The notes: a model not told the origin generated them from the sequence alone. 32,146 nt of DNA from an uncultured Oligella sp. (GCA_947632105.1 CANROD010000018.1:1-32146), one strand, 5' to 3'; counted from the first letter of the stretch, positions 8,440 through 16,761 are shown. Made by a program: numbers and translations.

Positions 8440-9129
8440 TTAATTGGTTTTTTTGTGATTTTTTTTCTTTGAACCAAAGGTCGCGGGTTTAACAACTGCG
8501 GTCTTTGTACGGCCGATCTTACTCTCTTTTCCATTCATCAGGTTATTAATATTTTTTTTATGCTTGTAGAGCAACCAAGAGACGACAACTAAAATTGCAA
8601 TAAACCAAGGCCATGCAAAGGTGCCACTGTTAACATTTAAAAATAAATAATAAATTGGTGCCATGACAGCGCTGATGATAGCAGCTAAAGAAGAGTACTT
8701 AAACAGTATAACCACAAGTAGCCAAGTGGCGATACAAATTAGACCTAGCAGGGGGCTAAGAGCCAATAATACACCCACGCCGGTTGCTACACCTTTTCCA
8801 CCCTTGAATCCAAGCATGATCGAATAAACATGACCTAAAAATACAGCAATAGCAGCAATGGTGACTAGCCAAGCTGAAAGATGCCATTGGTCGACAACTT
8901 TTATTGCTACTAAGACGGTCACATAGCCCTTGAGAAGATCGCCTAACAGCGTGATAATTGCCGCTTTTTTATTACCACTGCGTAGAACGTTAGTAGCACC
9001 GGGATTGCCTGAACCATAACTCCGAGGGTCCTCAATATTAAGCAATTTAGAACTGATAATTGCAAAAGAAACTGAACCTATCAGGTAACCTATGACTGCA
9101 AAAATTAAGGCAAATAATAAAGAGGACAT
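8440..9129 (-). CDS. plsY: Glycerol-3-phosphate acyltransferase PlsY
   Basis: PlsY makes lysophosphatidic acid from acyl-phosphate and glycerol 3-phosphate in the inner membrane. The three family motifs can be seen: SYGSGNPGATNVLR near 37-50, GFKGGKGVATG at 107-117, and the later ILFKYSSLAAI region. Five or so membrane helices are evident. At 229 residues it is longer than typical PlsY (about 200). The extra length is a strongly basic C-terminal tail of about 40 residues (KHKKNINNLMNGKESKIGR ... KKKNHKKTN) that should sit in the cytoplasm. No strong ribosome binding site precedes the ATG. Confidence 0.93.
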   Translation of the reverse strand: MSSLLFALIFAVIGYLIGSVSFAIISSKLLNIEDPRSYGSGNPGATNVLRSGNKKAAIITLLGDLLKGYVTVLVAIKVVDQWHLSAWLVTIAAIAVFLGHVYSIMLGFKGGKGVATGVGVLLALSPLLGLICIATWLLVVILFKYSSLAAIISAVMAPIYYLFLNVNSGTFAWPWFIAILVVVSWLLYKHKKNINNLMNGKESKIGRTKTAVVKPATFGSKKKNHKKTN

Positions 9130-9266
9130 GCGTTTTAGACTCTCAAAGTGGTGAATAACGGTTTGTATTATATTGAAAAAAAATTGACAATCTGTATGTA
9201 ATGATGAGAAAAATAATTTTCTAAGCCTTTTTCGAAGCGTTCAATGACAGAGAGCCGCTACAAGAC

Positions 9267-9275
9267 TGTTATAAT
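9267..9275 (+). promoter_or_regulatory. Extended -10 promoter element before surE
   Basis: TGTTATAAT contains a perfect TATAAT (9270-9275) with the TG of an extended -10. No good -35 box lies at the right distance, which an extended -10 can tolerate. It lies about 30 nt before the surE start and should drive surE-pcm. Confidence 0.45.
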
Positions 9276-9307
9276 CTTTTAGTCTAAATTAATTACTGGA
9301 CTTTTTG

Positions 9308-10063
9308 ATGTCTATGAGAAAACATATTCTTCTTTCTAATGATGACGGTTACAGTGCAAGAGGTATAGAGGCTTTGTACGAAGCACTAAGTGAAATTGCT
9401 GATGTCACCGTTGTTGCGCCTGAAACTAATCATAGCGGGGCATCTAATTCATTAACCCTAAACCGCCCATTAGCTGTTCGTCAGGCAAAAAATGGTTTTA
9501 ATTATGTTAATGGTACACCATCAGATTCAGTACACGTAGCTCTTACCGGTGTAGTTGATAGAAAGATTGATTTAGTTGTTGCCGGTATTAATAATGGTGC
9601 TAATTTAGGCGAGGATACGCTGTATTCAGGTACAGTTGCAGCTGCTACTGAGGGCTTCTTGTTTGGTTATCCAGCCATTGCTTTTTCTTTGGTAGAACGC
9701 GATTGGCCTCATTTGGATGCTGCGGCTGAAATTTGTCAATATATCGTCAAAAAACAGTTGACGGAGCCACGTCAGGAGCCGATGCTGTTAAGCGTTAATA
9801 TCCCAGCTTTACCAAGTCACGATCCGAGTGATATCCGTATTACCCGTTTAGGTCGTCGCCATCCATCACAAGCCGTTGTACCAACGATAAGTCCGAATGG
9901 TGAAACCATGTATTGGATTGGTTCAGTGGGTAATGTCCGAGATTTTGCTGAAGACACGGATTTTGGTGCAATACAAAATGGTCATGTCGCAATCACACCA
10001 CTGGATTTGGATTTAACACACCATGATGAAATTGACTTAACTCGACGCTGGATTAATCGTTAA
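9308..10063 (+). CDS. surE: 5'/3'-nucleotidase SurE
   Basis: SurE is a metal-dependent phosphatase that hydrolyses nucleoside monophosphates and is linked to survival in stationary phase. The metal-binding motifs are present: LSNDDGY near the N-terminus, HSGASNSLT, and [15 protein letters not shown]. The length of 251 residues fits the family. Possible starts are a TTG at 9305 and ATGs at 9308 and 9314; the ATG at 9308, about 7 nt after a weak GGA, is preferred. pcm begins 14 nt after its stop, the conserved surE-pcm pairing. Confidence 0.95.
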   Translation: MSMRKHILLSNDDGYSARGIEALYEALSEIADVTVVAPETNHSGASNSLTLNRPLAVRQAKNGFNYVNGTPSDSVHVALTGVVDRKIDLVVAGINNGANLGEDTLYSGTVAAATEGFLFGYPAIAFSLVERDWPHLDAAAEICQYIVKKQLTEPRQEPMLLSVNIPALPSHDPSDIRITRLGRRHPSQAVVPTISPNGETMYWIGSVGNVRDFAEDTDFGAIQNGHVAITPLDLDLTHHDEIDLTRRWINR

Positions 10064-10077
10064 TAATTTTAGTTGTA

Positions 10078-10938
10078 ATGACAAAAAACTCTTTAACATT
10101 CAGACCGCATTTGCGAGACAGGCAGATTAAGCGTGAAGCAACCAAACTCGAAGGGCTTGGAATGATTCGAAAGCCGGTTGTGTCGGCAGCCAATAGCAAT
10201 ACACGTATTTTATCGGGGAATCAGCGCTTAGGTGGCGGGACGATAAAAATATCTCGTCCATTAGAGCGAGCAAATAATCGTGTTTCTATGAATATTGGTC
10301 TCAACTCAACGCGTATGCGTGAGTCGATGGTTTATCGTTTACAGCAACACGGCATTAGTAATCAGGTGGTTTTGGAGGCAATGCTAGCGGTGCCTCGTCA
10401 CGCTTTTGTAGACCAGGGGTTAGCTAGTCGTGCTTACGATGATGCCGCTTTACCAATTGGTTTTAAACAGACGATTTCTCAGCCCTATATTGTTGCACGT
10501 ATGGTGTCTTTAGCGCTTGAAGGCTCAAGCAATAATAGGGTCTTGGAAATAGGGGCAGGGTGTGGTTATCAAACGGCAGTGCTTGCCGAGAGCTATCATC
10601 AGGTGTTTGCGATTGAGCGGATTCGTGGGCTTTACGAGTTGGGTTCAGAAAATTTAACTCATTTACCACACACCTCTCATATTCATTTGATCTATGGTGA
10701 TGGTCTTAAGGGTCTACCAGAGTATGCCCCATTTGATGCGATAGTGATTGCCGCGGCAGGTTTAGAAATTCCTCAGGCGTTGTTGGAGCAATTAGCCATC
10801 GGTGGGCGTTTGATTGCTCCGGTCGGTGGTACTCGTCAGTATTTAGTTATGTTTGAAAGGGTTGGGCAGCAACGATGGGAGAGGCATGAGCTTGAAGAAA
10901 CGCGTTTTGTACCGTTACTTTCAGGTATTCAGCCTTAA
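10078..10938 (+). CDS. pcm: Protein-L-isoaspartate O-methyltransferase
   Basis: Pcm repairs proteins by methylating isoaspartyl residues with S-adenosylmethionine. The catalytic domain starts at about residue 71 with MNIGLNSTRMRESMV. It contains VPRHAFVD, the substrate-binding LPIGFKQTISQPYIVA at 126-140 and SAM motif I VLEIGAGCGYQTAVLA at 155-170. A basic leader of about 70 residues precedes it and is absent from E. coli Pcm (208 residues); related extensions are, from memory, found in other Burkholderiales. A start at the internal Met71 would give a standard-size enzyme, but no clear ribosome binding site favours it. It follows surE by 14 nt. Confidence 0.93.
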   Translation: MTKNSLTFRPHLRDRQIKREATKLEGLGMIRKPVVSAANSNTRILSGNQRLGGGTIKISRPLERANNRVSMNIGLNSTRMRESMVYRLQQHGISNQVVLEAMLAVPRHAFVDQGLASRAYDDAALPIGFKQTISQPYIVARMVSLALEGSSNNRVLEIGAGCGYQTAVLAESYHQVFAIERIRGLYELGSENLTHLPHTSHIHLIYGDGLKGLPEYAPFDAIVIAAAGLEIPQALLEQLAIGGRLIAPVGGTRQYLVMFERVGQQRWERHELEETRFVPLLSGIQP

Positions 10939-11052
10939 TAAAAATTGTTACCCCCTACATAGATTTGATAGGCTACAATTAATTTAAAGTAGCGATTATT
11001 CGTTAGAAAGTTTTTTGATTTTTAAAAGTTCCTTAGTGAGAAGGTTTATTTG

Positions 11053-11760
11053 ATGAATAGGAAAATATATACCGTCGGAGCAATATGTTTTTCAGCTTTA
11101 TTAGCTGCTTGTGGTTCTAGTTCAAAAGCGCCGATTACATCAGCCGGTGGCGCTACAAGTTCGGCCGGTAGTTACGTGGTTCAGCGTGGTGATACCTTAT
11201 ATTCAATTGCGCGACGTCACGGTACGACGGTAGCCAATCTCTCAAGCCTTAATCGTATAACAGATCCTTCACAGTTAGAGGTTGGTCAGAGCTTGAGTAT
11301 TCGTGGTGGCACAGCGTCAAGGCCTAGCAGTTCGGCGAGCACTGCGAGCGGAGCATCGACCTCAAGTGCTTCTCAGCCGGCTCGAGCTAGTGATGCAGCA
11401 GCAATTTCTTGGGACTGGCCAGTTCGTGGTAAGGTCATAACCCCGTTTTCTAACAGCACTCGAGGTGTTGATATTGGTGGTACCGTAGGTACACCGGTAA
11501 ATGCAGCTGCTGATGGCACAGTATCGTATGTGGGTAATGGCTTACGTGGTCTTGGTAATTTAGTATTAGTTACGCATAGCAATGGCTTCATCACTGCGTA
11601 TGCACACAATAGTCGTATTACTGTGCAGACTAATGAGCGCGTCAAAAAGGGTCAGAAAATTGCTGAACTAGGTGATAGCGATGCGGATTCTCCGCGTTTA
11701 CATTTCCAAGTGCGCCGTAATGGTACGCCTGTAAATCCATTGTCCTATTTGCCTCAATAG
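11053..11760 (+). CDS. nlpD: NlpD-like murein hydrolase activator lipoprotein
   Basis: This is an envelope lipoprotein: a signal peptide ends in the lipobox LLAAC with Cys20, followed by Gly-Ser, suggesting outer-membrane sorting. A LysM domain spans about 41-84 (YVVQRGDTLYSIARRHGTTV). After a Ser/Thr/Ala-rich linker, a LytM/M23 domain covers about 118-233. The zinc ligands are degenerate: Thr136 replaces His of HxxxD, and Arg215 replaces the first His of HxH. E. coli NlpD, which activates amidase AmiC at division rather than cutting peptidoglycan, is degenerate in the same way and ends similarly (NPLSYLPQ). The ATG at 11053 has GAGAAGG upstream. rpoS does not follow it. Confidence 0.92.
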   Translation: MNRKIYTVGAICFSALLAACGSSSKAPITSAGGATSSAGSYVVQRGDTLYSIARRHGTTVANLSSLNRITDPSQLEVGQSLSIRGGTASRPSSSASTASGASTSSASQPARASDAAAISWDWPVRGKVITPFSNSTRGVDIGGTVGTPVNAAADGTVSYVGNGLRGLGNLVLVTHSNGFITAYAHNSRITVQTNERVKKGQKIAELGDSDADSPRLHFQVRRNGTPVNPLSYLPQ

Positions 11761-11778
11761 TTTTCTTAGTGAATTGCC

Positions 11779-12558
11779 ATGTCCCCACATCTTGTCTTTG
11801 ACCTTGAAACAATTCCTGATGCTCACGGTATTCGCCAGTTGATGCAGCTGGATCCTGATTTATCAGATGCTGAGGTAGTTCAGTTAGCTCAGCAGCAGAG
11901 AATTGAGCAAACTGGCTCTGATTTTATGCCTTTACATCTACAGAAGATTGTAGCGATTGGTTGTGTTTTTAGAAATAAAAATGATTTCCATGTTAAGTGC
12001 TTAGGCGAGCCTGATGACGATGAGGCAGCCTTAATACGTAGTTTCTTTAAGGTCATTGATCACTATACGCCTACCTTAATTACATGGAACGGTTCCGGTT
12101 TTGATTTGCCTGTATTACATTACCGCGCCTTAATTCATGGCATATCCTCAAGACGTTATTGGGACAAGGGTCAGGATGATCGTGATTTTAAATTCAATAA
12201 CTACTTGAGTCGTTATCACGATCGCCATGTTGATTTAATGGATGTGCTTGCTGGCTATACTTTCCGTGCTAATGCGCCACTGGATCAGCTTGCTAAGTTG
12301 TGCGGCTTCCCTGGTAAGTTAGGAATGGATGGTAGTCAGGTTTGGCCGGTCTGGTTAGAGGGTGGTATTGATGAGATACGAGCCTATTGTGAAACTGATG
12401 TTGTTAATACATGGTTGATGTACGTGCGTTATCAGTTACTGAGGTGTGATCTTGATCAAGAAGCTTACGATGAAGAGATTAAGTTTATCTATGACTCCCT
12501 GTCTGCCATGAAGGAACATGCGCCTTGGGCTGAGTACCTCGCTGAGTGGACCTTGTAA
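11779..12558 (+). CDS. Predicted 3'-5' exonuclease, PolB-like DnaQ family
   Basis: The protein is a stand-alone 3'-5' exonuclease domain of the PolB-like type (Pfam DNA_pol_B_exo2, DEDDy-like). Acidic metal ligands are in FDLETIPD (Asp8, Glu10), in TWNGSGFDLP (Asp109) and in YCETDVVNTW (Asp207, with the Tyr/Cys preceding). The 259-residue length is typical for these conserved proteobacterial proteins. Its exact role is undetermined, presumably in DNA or RNA end processing. It begins 18 nt after nlpD with a weak ribosome binding site and so may be cotranscribed with it. It occupies the position after nlpD where rpoS is usually found. Confidence 0.87.
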   Translation: MSPHLVFDLETIPDAHGIRQLMQLDPDLSDAEVVQLAQQQRIEQTGSDFMPLHLQKIVAIGCVFRNKNDFHVKCLGEPDDDEAALIRSFFKVIDHYTPTLITWNGSGFDLPVLHYRALIHGISSRRYWDKGQDDRDFKFNNYLSRYHDRHVDLMDVLAGYTFRANAPLDQLAKLCGFPGKLGMDGSQVWPVWLEGGIDEIRAYCETDVVNTWLMYVRYQLLRCDLDQEAYDEEIKFIYDSLSAMKEHAPWAEYLAEWTL

Positions 12559-12596
12559 TAGACTGAAATAAGTCAGAAAATTTTGAAATTTATTTG

Positions 12597-12647
12597 AAAC
12601 TCCTACTGCGTTAAACTGTTTACAACGTTAACCCAGTAGGAGTTTTT
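12597..12647 (+). promoter_or_regulatory. 12-bp inverted repeat enclosing the ribosome binding site of the Spy-like gene
   Basis: AAACTCCTACTG (12597-12608) and CAGTAGGAGTTT (12634-12645) are perfect complements around a 25-nt loop. The right arm contains the Shine-Dalgarno TAGGAG, ending 8 nt before the ATG at 12650. The loop contains a direct repeat CGTTAAAC / CGTTAACC (12609 and 12626). If transcribed, the hairpin would hide the ribosome binding site. The T-run after the right arm means it could also terminate transcripts from the upstream exonuclease gene. The same repeat on DNA could be an operator. Confidence 0.6.
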
Positions 12648-12649
12648 AC

Positions 12650-13324
12650 ATGAAGGTCAATTCATTTTTAAAGGTATCTGCCATTGCTCTAGGTCTTTCA
12701 TTAGCTAATGCCTCAATGGCCCAAACAGCAGCTGAGAATCAATCAACAGAAACAGTTACTCAACAGCGTGCTGATAAAACTGAGCGCGGTCATAGATTTC
12801 ATCATGGTGAGCACTTTAGAGGCGGTAGTCATCACCCTCACATGAGGGGTGGAAATCACCATCGTAGTTTCAAAGGTGATGTTGGGCTTTTAGTTCCTGG
12901 TTATGGCCCTGTTAGCCAAGAGTTTGTTGATACTTTATTATTGTCTGACGATCAAAAAGCAAAAATTGCTGAGATTAAAGCTGATATCAAGCAAAAGATA
13001 GAAGAACGACGTGAGTCAAAACAGCATCCATTTGCTGCTGTTACTGAAGAGCGCGCTAAGCAGCTCGCCGATAAAAAGCTTGATCCAGAGGCAATGCTTA
13101 AAGAGCGTGAGAAAATTAAAGAGTCTATGGAAGAGCGCCGCGAAGAGTTCACGGAAGAGTGGCTCTCAGTATGGAATGATTTAAATGATGAGCAACAAAC
13201 TAAAGTTGCCGGTTATTTCCAAGAGCAAGATGCCAAGCGCGTTGAAGGTGCCGAAAAGATAAAGGAGAAAAAACAGGAGCGTAAAGAGCGCACAGAGAAA
13301 AAGGCTGAACAAAAAGCTGAATAA
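12650..13324 (+). CDS. Periplasmic Spy/CpxP-like protein with His-rich N-terminus
   Basis: The protein has a clear signal peptide (MKVNSFLKVSAIALGLSLAN, cleavage likely after ASMA-Q near residue 24), so it is periplasmic. Residues 48-71 contain nine His in 24 residues mixed with Gly and Arg. The rest is highly charged and helical, with two LTxxQ-like segments, LLLSDDQKAKI near 96 and LNDEQQTKV near 178, the hallmark of Spy/CpxP envelope-stress chaperones. The C-terminus is a Lys/Glu-rich helix. At 224 residues it is longer than E. coli Spy (161). The His cluster suggests metal binding. Family assignment rests on the motif and composition and is moderate. It has its own terminator and a striking 5' inverted repeat. 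Confidence 0.75.
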   Translation: MKVNSFLKVSAIALGLSLANASMAQTAAENQSTETVTQQRADKTERGHRFHHGEHFRGGSHHPHMRGGNHHRSFKGDVGLLVPGYGPVSQEFVDTLLLSDDQKAKIAEIKADIKQKIEERRESKQHPFAAVTEERAKQLADKKLDPEAMLKEREKIKESMEERREEFTEEWLSVWNDLNDEQQTKVAGYFQEQDAKRVEGAEKIKEKKQERKERTEKKAEQKAE

Positions 13325-13353
13325 GTAAATAAATAGATAATAGACTTCCCTTT

Positions 13354-13390
13354 AACGGTGTTAGTGATTGATTTCCTAGCGCCGTTTTTT
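13354..13390 (+). terminator. Rho-independent terminator after the Spy-like gene
   Basis: AACGGTGTTAG at 13354-13364 pairs with CTAGCGCCGTT at 13376-13386, with two G-U pairs, around an 11-nt loop and is followed by a T-run. It separates the Spy-like gene from rlmD. Confidence 0.85.
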
Positions 13391-13441
13391 ATTGACTATG
13401 AATCTCAGGTAAAATAGCCGCTTAGCTTTATCAGGTGAGAT

Positions 13442-14812
13442 ATGTCAGAAATTTTAACGATCGAATCCATGGATCTTGAGGCGCGTGGTGTTGCGCGTCG
13501 CGATGGTAAGACGATTTTCGTCGTCGGTGCTTTGCCCGGAGAAACGGTTCAGGCCAATGTGTATAGAAAAAAGCCTTCTTATGAGATTGCTTTTGCTGAA
13601 AAAATCCTAGAGCCTTCACCATTGCGGGTAGAAGCACCTTGTCCTAACTATGCTATGTGTGGTGGCTGTGCTATGCAGCACTTGGAGCCTAAAGCTCAGG
13701 TTGCAATTAAACAAAGGGCCTTAGAGGATTGTTTTAAGGATATTGGTAGCTTAGAAATTCCGAATGTGCTGCCAGCTATTTATGGGCCAAGTTGGCAATA
13801 TCGCTATCGAGCACGACTATCAGTACGCTATGTGCTTAAAAAAGGCGAGGTGCTTGTTGGCTTTAGAGAGCGCAAGGGTAGATATATTGCTGATATGACT
13901 GAGTGTTTAGTCCTGCCTAAAAGGGTATCGAATATGCTACCGGCTTTACGTATCCTGATTGGCTCTTTAAGTGTCAAAGATCGAGTGCCGCAAATTGAGG
14001 TTGCTGTTGGTGATGACGTCTTGGTATTGGTTTTACGTCATCTTGACCCTTTAAACGAAGAGGATATCAATAACTTAAAGCAATTTTCTACTGAATTCGG
14101 GGTAAGTTGGTGGTTACAGCCTGAAGGGCCGGATAGTGTTTATCCTTTAGAGACTGAGGATGAGGATAAGTTATCCTATAGCTTGCCACAATTCAATTTA
14201 AGAATGAGGTATAAGCCAGCTGATTTTACTCAAGTCAATCCATTTATTAATCGTGCAATGATTACTAGAGCCTTAGGTCTTTTAGGAGTTGAATCAGATG
14301 ATAGAGTAGCTGATTTATTCTGTGGCTTAGGTAATTTCAGTTTGCCATTAGCAACACAAGCCAAAGAGGTTGTGGGGATTGAGGGTAGTGAAATTTTAAC
14401 AGAACGTGCAACAGCAGCTGCTAAGGCGCATGGTTTAGAACAAACTGCCACTTTTTCTACCTTAGATTTATTTAAGGTGGATGTGGATTGGTTGCGTGGC
14501 TTAGGCTACTTTGAACGTATGCTGATTGACCCGCCGCGTGACGGCGCTATGGCTGTGTGTAATGCGTTGGTTAAGCTAAAGGCTGAAGAGCGACCTAAAC
14601 GCATTGTTTATGTTTCCTGTGGCCCAACAAGCTTAGCGCGAGATGCTGATATTTTGGTTCATCAAGGCGGTTACCGTTTAATTAGTGCTGGAGTGGTGAA
14701 TATGTTCCCACATACTGCGCATGTTGAGTCTATGGCTGTTTTTGAATATTGGCCAGGCGATCCCATTCCGGAGCCAATCGTTAAGGAGGTAGATAAGGTG
14801 GTTACTGGTTAA
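13442..14812 (+). CDS. rlmD: 23S rRNA (uracil-1939-C5)-methyltransferase RlmD
   Basis: RlmD methylates U1939 of 23S rRNA. A TRAM domain occupies about residues 1-55. The [4Fe-4S] cluster ligands are Cys67, Cys73, Cys76 (CPNYAMCGGC) and Cys155 (TECL). The SAM site is DLFCGLGNFSLPLA near 291-304, the IDPPRDGA motif is near 362, and the catalytic Cys393 is in YVSCGP. All key residues are intact and 456 residues is normal. The ATG at 13442 follows AGGTGAG. In Burkholderiales this gene usually lies downstream of nlpD-rpoS, so its position here is the expected one minus rpoS. Confidence 0.94.
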   Translation: MSEILTIESMDLEARGVARRDGKTIFVVGALPGETVQANVYRKKPSYEIAFAEKILEPSPLRVEAPCPNYAMCGGCAMQHLEPKAQVAIKQRALEDCFKDIGSLEIPNVLPAIYGPSWQYRYRARLSVRYVLKKGEVLVGFRERKGRYIADMTECLVLPKRVSNMLPALRILIGSLSVKDRVPQIEVAVGDDVLVLVLRHLDPLNEEDINNLKQFSTEFGVSWWLQPEGPDSVYPLETEDEDKLSYSLPQFNLRMRYKPADFTQVNPFINRAMITRALGLLGVESDDRVADLFCGLGNFSLPLATQAKEVVGIEGSEILTERATAAAKAHGLEQTATFSTLDLFKVDVDWLRGLGYFERMLIDPPRDGAMAVCNALVKLKAEERPKRIVYVSCGPTSLARDADILVHQGGYRLISAGVVNMFPHTAHVESMAVFEYWPGDPIPEPIVKEVDKVVTG

Positions 14813-14986
14813 CCCTCATTGTTGTTTTTAAATTATTGGTTGAGAAATTCTTAGTTGCTTGTAGTAGTTAGTATTGGCATGACTTAAGCAGTTATGAGCG
14901 TCTTAGCAATCACATAGCGATATTGTTTTGCGGTATACTCTTTTGAGTAAAAATGCAAATTATACGTTTGAGGTTTTAAGCTCAAA
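14813..14986. other. 174-nt spacer between rlmD and the DUF2889 gene
   Basis: No gene or strong terminator was found. A TATACT at 14934-14939 could be a -10 box for the following gene but lacks a good -35. TTGAG (14967-14971) and CTCAA (14981-14985) form a small 5-bp inverted repeat right before the GTG start at 14987, overlapping the GAGG ribosome binding site. Confidence 0.4.
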
Positions 14987-15523
14987 GTGGTTGAACGAAA
15001 AAAAATTCATACAAGGCAATTGACCATCGACTCTTATGAGAGGGAAGATGGTCTTTGGGATCTGGAAGCTAAATTAGTTGACTTCAAAAGCTATGATTTT
15101 ACTAAGTCAAATGGTTCTGTCAGAAAAGCAGGGGAGGCTGTTCATGATATGACTATTTGTTTAACGGTAGAGGATAGTGGACTGATAGTTGATGCTAGCG
15201 TCCACTATGACGCAGCGCCGTATGGCGATGTCTGTCGATCTATTGAAGAGGCATATAAAGGCTTTATTGGCCTGCATCTATTAAGAGGCTTTCGTCACAA
15301 GGTTCGTGAGAAGTTTGCTAAAACTGAGGGCTGTACCCACATGAGTGAGTTATCGACATTAATTCCCACAGTTTTTGTTCAAAGTCTGTCACATAAGCGG
15401 ATTAATAGTGCTGTTGATAGTGGTCGGCGCCCCTTTCAACTTGAAGGTTGTCATGCCTATTCTTTGGATTCCCCAGTTGTTAAAGAGTTTTACCCCCAAT
15501 GGTATGTACGCAGTACAAACTAA
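14987..15523 (+). CDS. DUF2889 family protein
   Basis: The protein matches DUF2889 (Pfam PF11136). The N-terminal pattern R-x-L-T-I-x-S-Y-x-R-x-DGLWDLEAKLVDFKSYDF is followed by HDMTICLTV, AAPYGDVCRSIEEAYKGFIG, the RGFRHKVREKF region and the GCTHMSEL motif with His and Cys that recur in the family. There is no signal peptide or membrane segment. The function is unknown. The start is a GTG at 14987, with GAGG 13 nt upstream, slightly long. In Bordetella-type genomes this family sits between recA-recX and sucC; the sucC side is conserved here, but the gene on the other side is rlmD. Confidence 0.85.
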   Translation: MVERKKIHTRQLTIDSYEREDGLWDLEAKLVDFKSYDFTKSNGSVRKAGEAVHDMTICLTVEDSGLIVDASVHYDAAPYGDVCRSIEEAYKGFIGLHLLRGFRHKVREKFAKTEGCTHMSELSTLIPTVFVQSLSHKRINSAVDSGRRPFQLEGCHAYSLDSPVVKEFYPQWYVRSTN

Positions 15524-15540
15524 TGTGTAGTAAATTAAGT

Positions 15541-15563
15541 ACTTTATTTAAATAAAGTTTTTT
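15541..15563. repeat. 18-bp perfect palindrome upstream of sucC
   Basis: ACTTTATTTAAATAAAGT at 15541-15558 is a perfect palindrome followed by five T's. It lies between the DUF2889 stop and the sucC start (15586). It could be an AT-rich terminator hairpin with no loop to speak of, or an operator for sucCD. Confidence 0.55.
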
Positions 15564-15585
15564 CAATATTTCTTATAGGTCATCT

Positions 15586-16746
15586 ATGAATATTCATGAG
15601 TATCAAGGCAAGGAGCTATTAAGAAAGTTCGGCGTAAATGTACCTCGCGGTATTCCGGCTTTTACGGTAGAAGAGGCTGTTAAAGCAGCTGAAGAACTTG
15701 GCGGTCCAGTTTGGGTTGTTAAGGCACAAATTCATGCTGGCGGTCGTGGTAAAGGCGGTGGTGTTAAATTAGCTAAATCAGTTGATGAAGTGCGCGAACT
15801 AGCTACTGAGATTCTTGGCATGCAGTTGGTAACACACCAAACCGGTCCTGAGGGCCGTAAGGTTCAACGTCTTCTTATCGAAGAAGGTGCAGATATTAAA
15901 AAGGAGTATTACCTAGGTATCGTTACCGATCGCGGTACGCAAAAGAACGCTGTAATGGCGTCTAGCGAAGGCGGTATGGATATCGAGGAAGTTGCTGCTG
16001 AAACACCTGAAAAGCTTTTAAAGGTTTTTATTGATCCTGCGACTGGTTTAACTGTAGAAGATGCAGAGCAGTTAGCTCGTGGAATTGGTATTCCTGAGGA
16101 GTCTATTGCTGAAGCGGTAGATCAATTCCAGAAACTATACCAAGCTTACTGGGAAACAGATGCGTCATTAGCCGAGATTAATCCATTAATCTTAACCGGC
16201 GACGGTCATATCCGTGCTTTAGATGCCAAGTTCAACTTTGACTCTAATGCGTTATTCCGTCAACCTGAGATTGTTGCCTATCGCGACTTAGATGAAGAGG
16301 ATCCTGCTGAGATTGAAGCGAGTAAGTTTGATCTAGCTTATATTCAGTTAGACGGCAATATCGGTTGTTTAGTTAATGGTGCAGGTCTTGCCATGGCGAC
16401 TATGGATACTATTAAGCTATTTGGTGGTGACCCAGCCAATTTCTTAGACGTTGGTGGTGGTGCGACAGCTGAGAAAGTGACCGAAGCTTTTAAGATTATG
16501 TTGAAAAACGATGATGTTAAAGCAATTCTGGTCAATATTTTCGGTGGTATTATGCGTTGCGATGTTATCGCTGAAGGTGTTATCGCTGCGTGTAAAGCTG
16601 TTAACCTAGATGTGCCTCTTGTGGTTCGCATGAAAGGTACCAACGAAGAGCTAGGTAAAAAAATGTTAGCTGAGTCTGGCTTGCCGATTATTAGTGCCGA
16701 TACGATGGCTGAAGCAGCAACTAAAGTTGTTGAAGCTGCCAAATAA
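15586..16746 (+). CDS. sucC: Succinate-CoA ligase (ADP-forming) subunit beta
   Basis: SucC is the beta subunit of succinyl-CoA synthetase, which makes ATP and succinate from succinyl-CoA in the TCA cycle. The ATP-grasp domain is evident from [17 protein letters not shown] through [18 protein letters not shown] to [15 protein letters not shown]. The CoA-ligase domain follows with [26 protein letters not shown] and [16 protein letters not shown]. The length of 386 residues is standard. ATAGG precedes the ATG. sucD begins 15 nt after its stop; the two subunits form the heterotetramer. Confidence 0.97.
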   Translation: MNIHEYQGKELLRKFGVNVPRGIPAFTVEEAVKAAEELGGPVWVVKAQIHAGGRGKGGGVKLAKSVDEVRELATEILGMQLVTHQTGPEGRKVQRLLIEEGADIKKEYYLGIVTDRGTQKNAVMASSEGGMDIEEVAAETPEKLLKVFIDPATGLTVEDAEQLARGIGIPEESIAEAVDQFQKLYQAYWETDASLAEINPLILTGDGHIRALDAKFNFDSNALFRQPEIVAYRDLDEEDPAEIEASKFDLAYIQLDGNIGCLVNGAGLAMATMDTIKLFGGDPANFLDVGGGATAEKVTEAFKIMLKNDDVKAILVNIFGGIMRCDVIAEGVIAACKAVNLDVPLVVRMKGTNEELGKKMLAESGLPIISADTMAEAATKVVEAAK

Positions 16747-16761
16747 GATAGAGGATTACAA

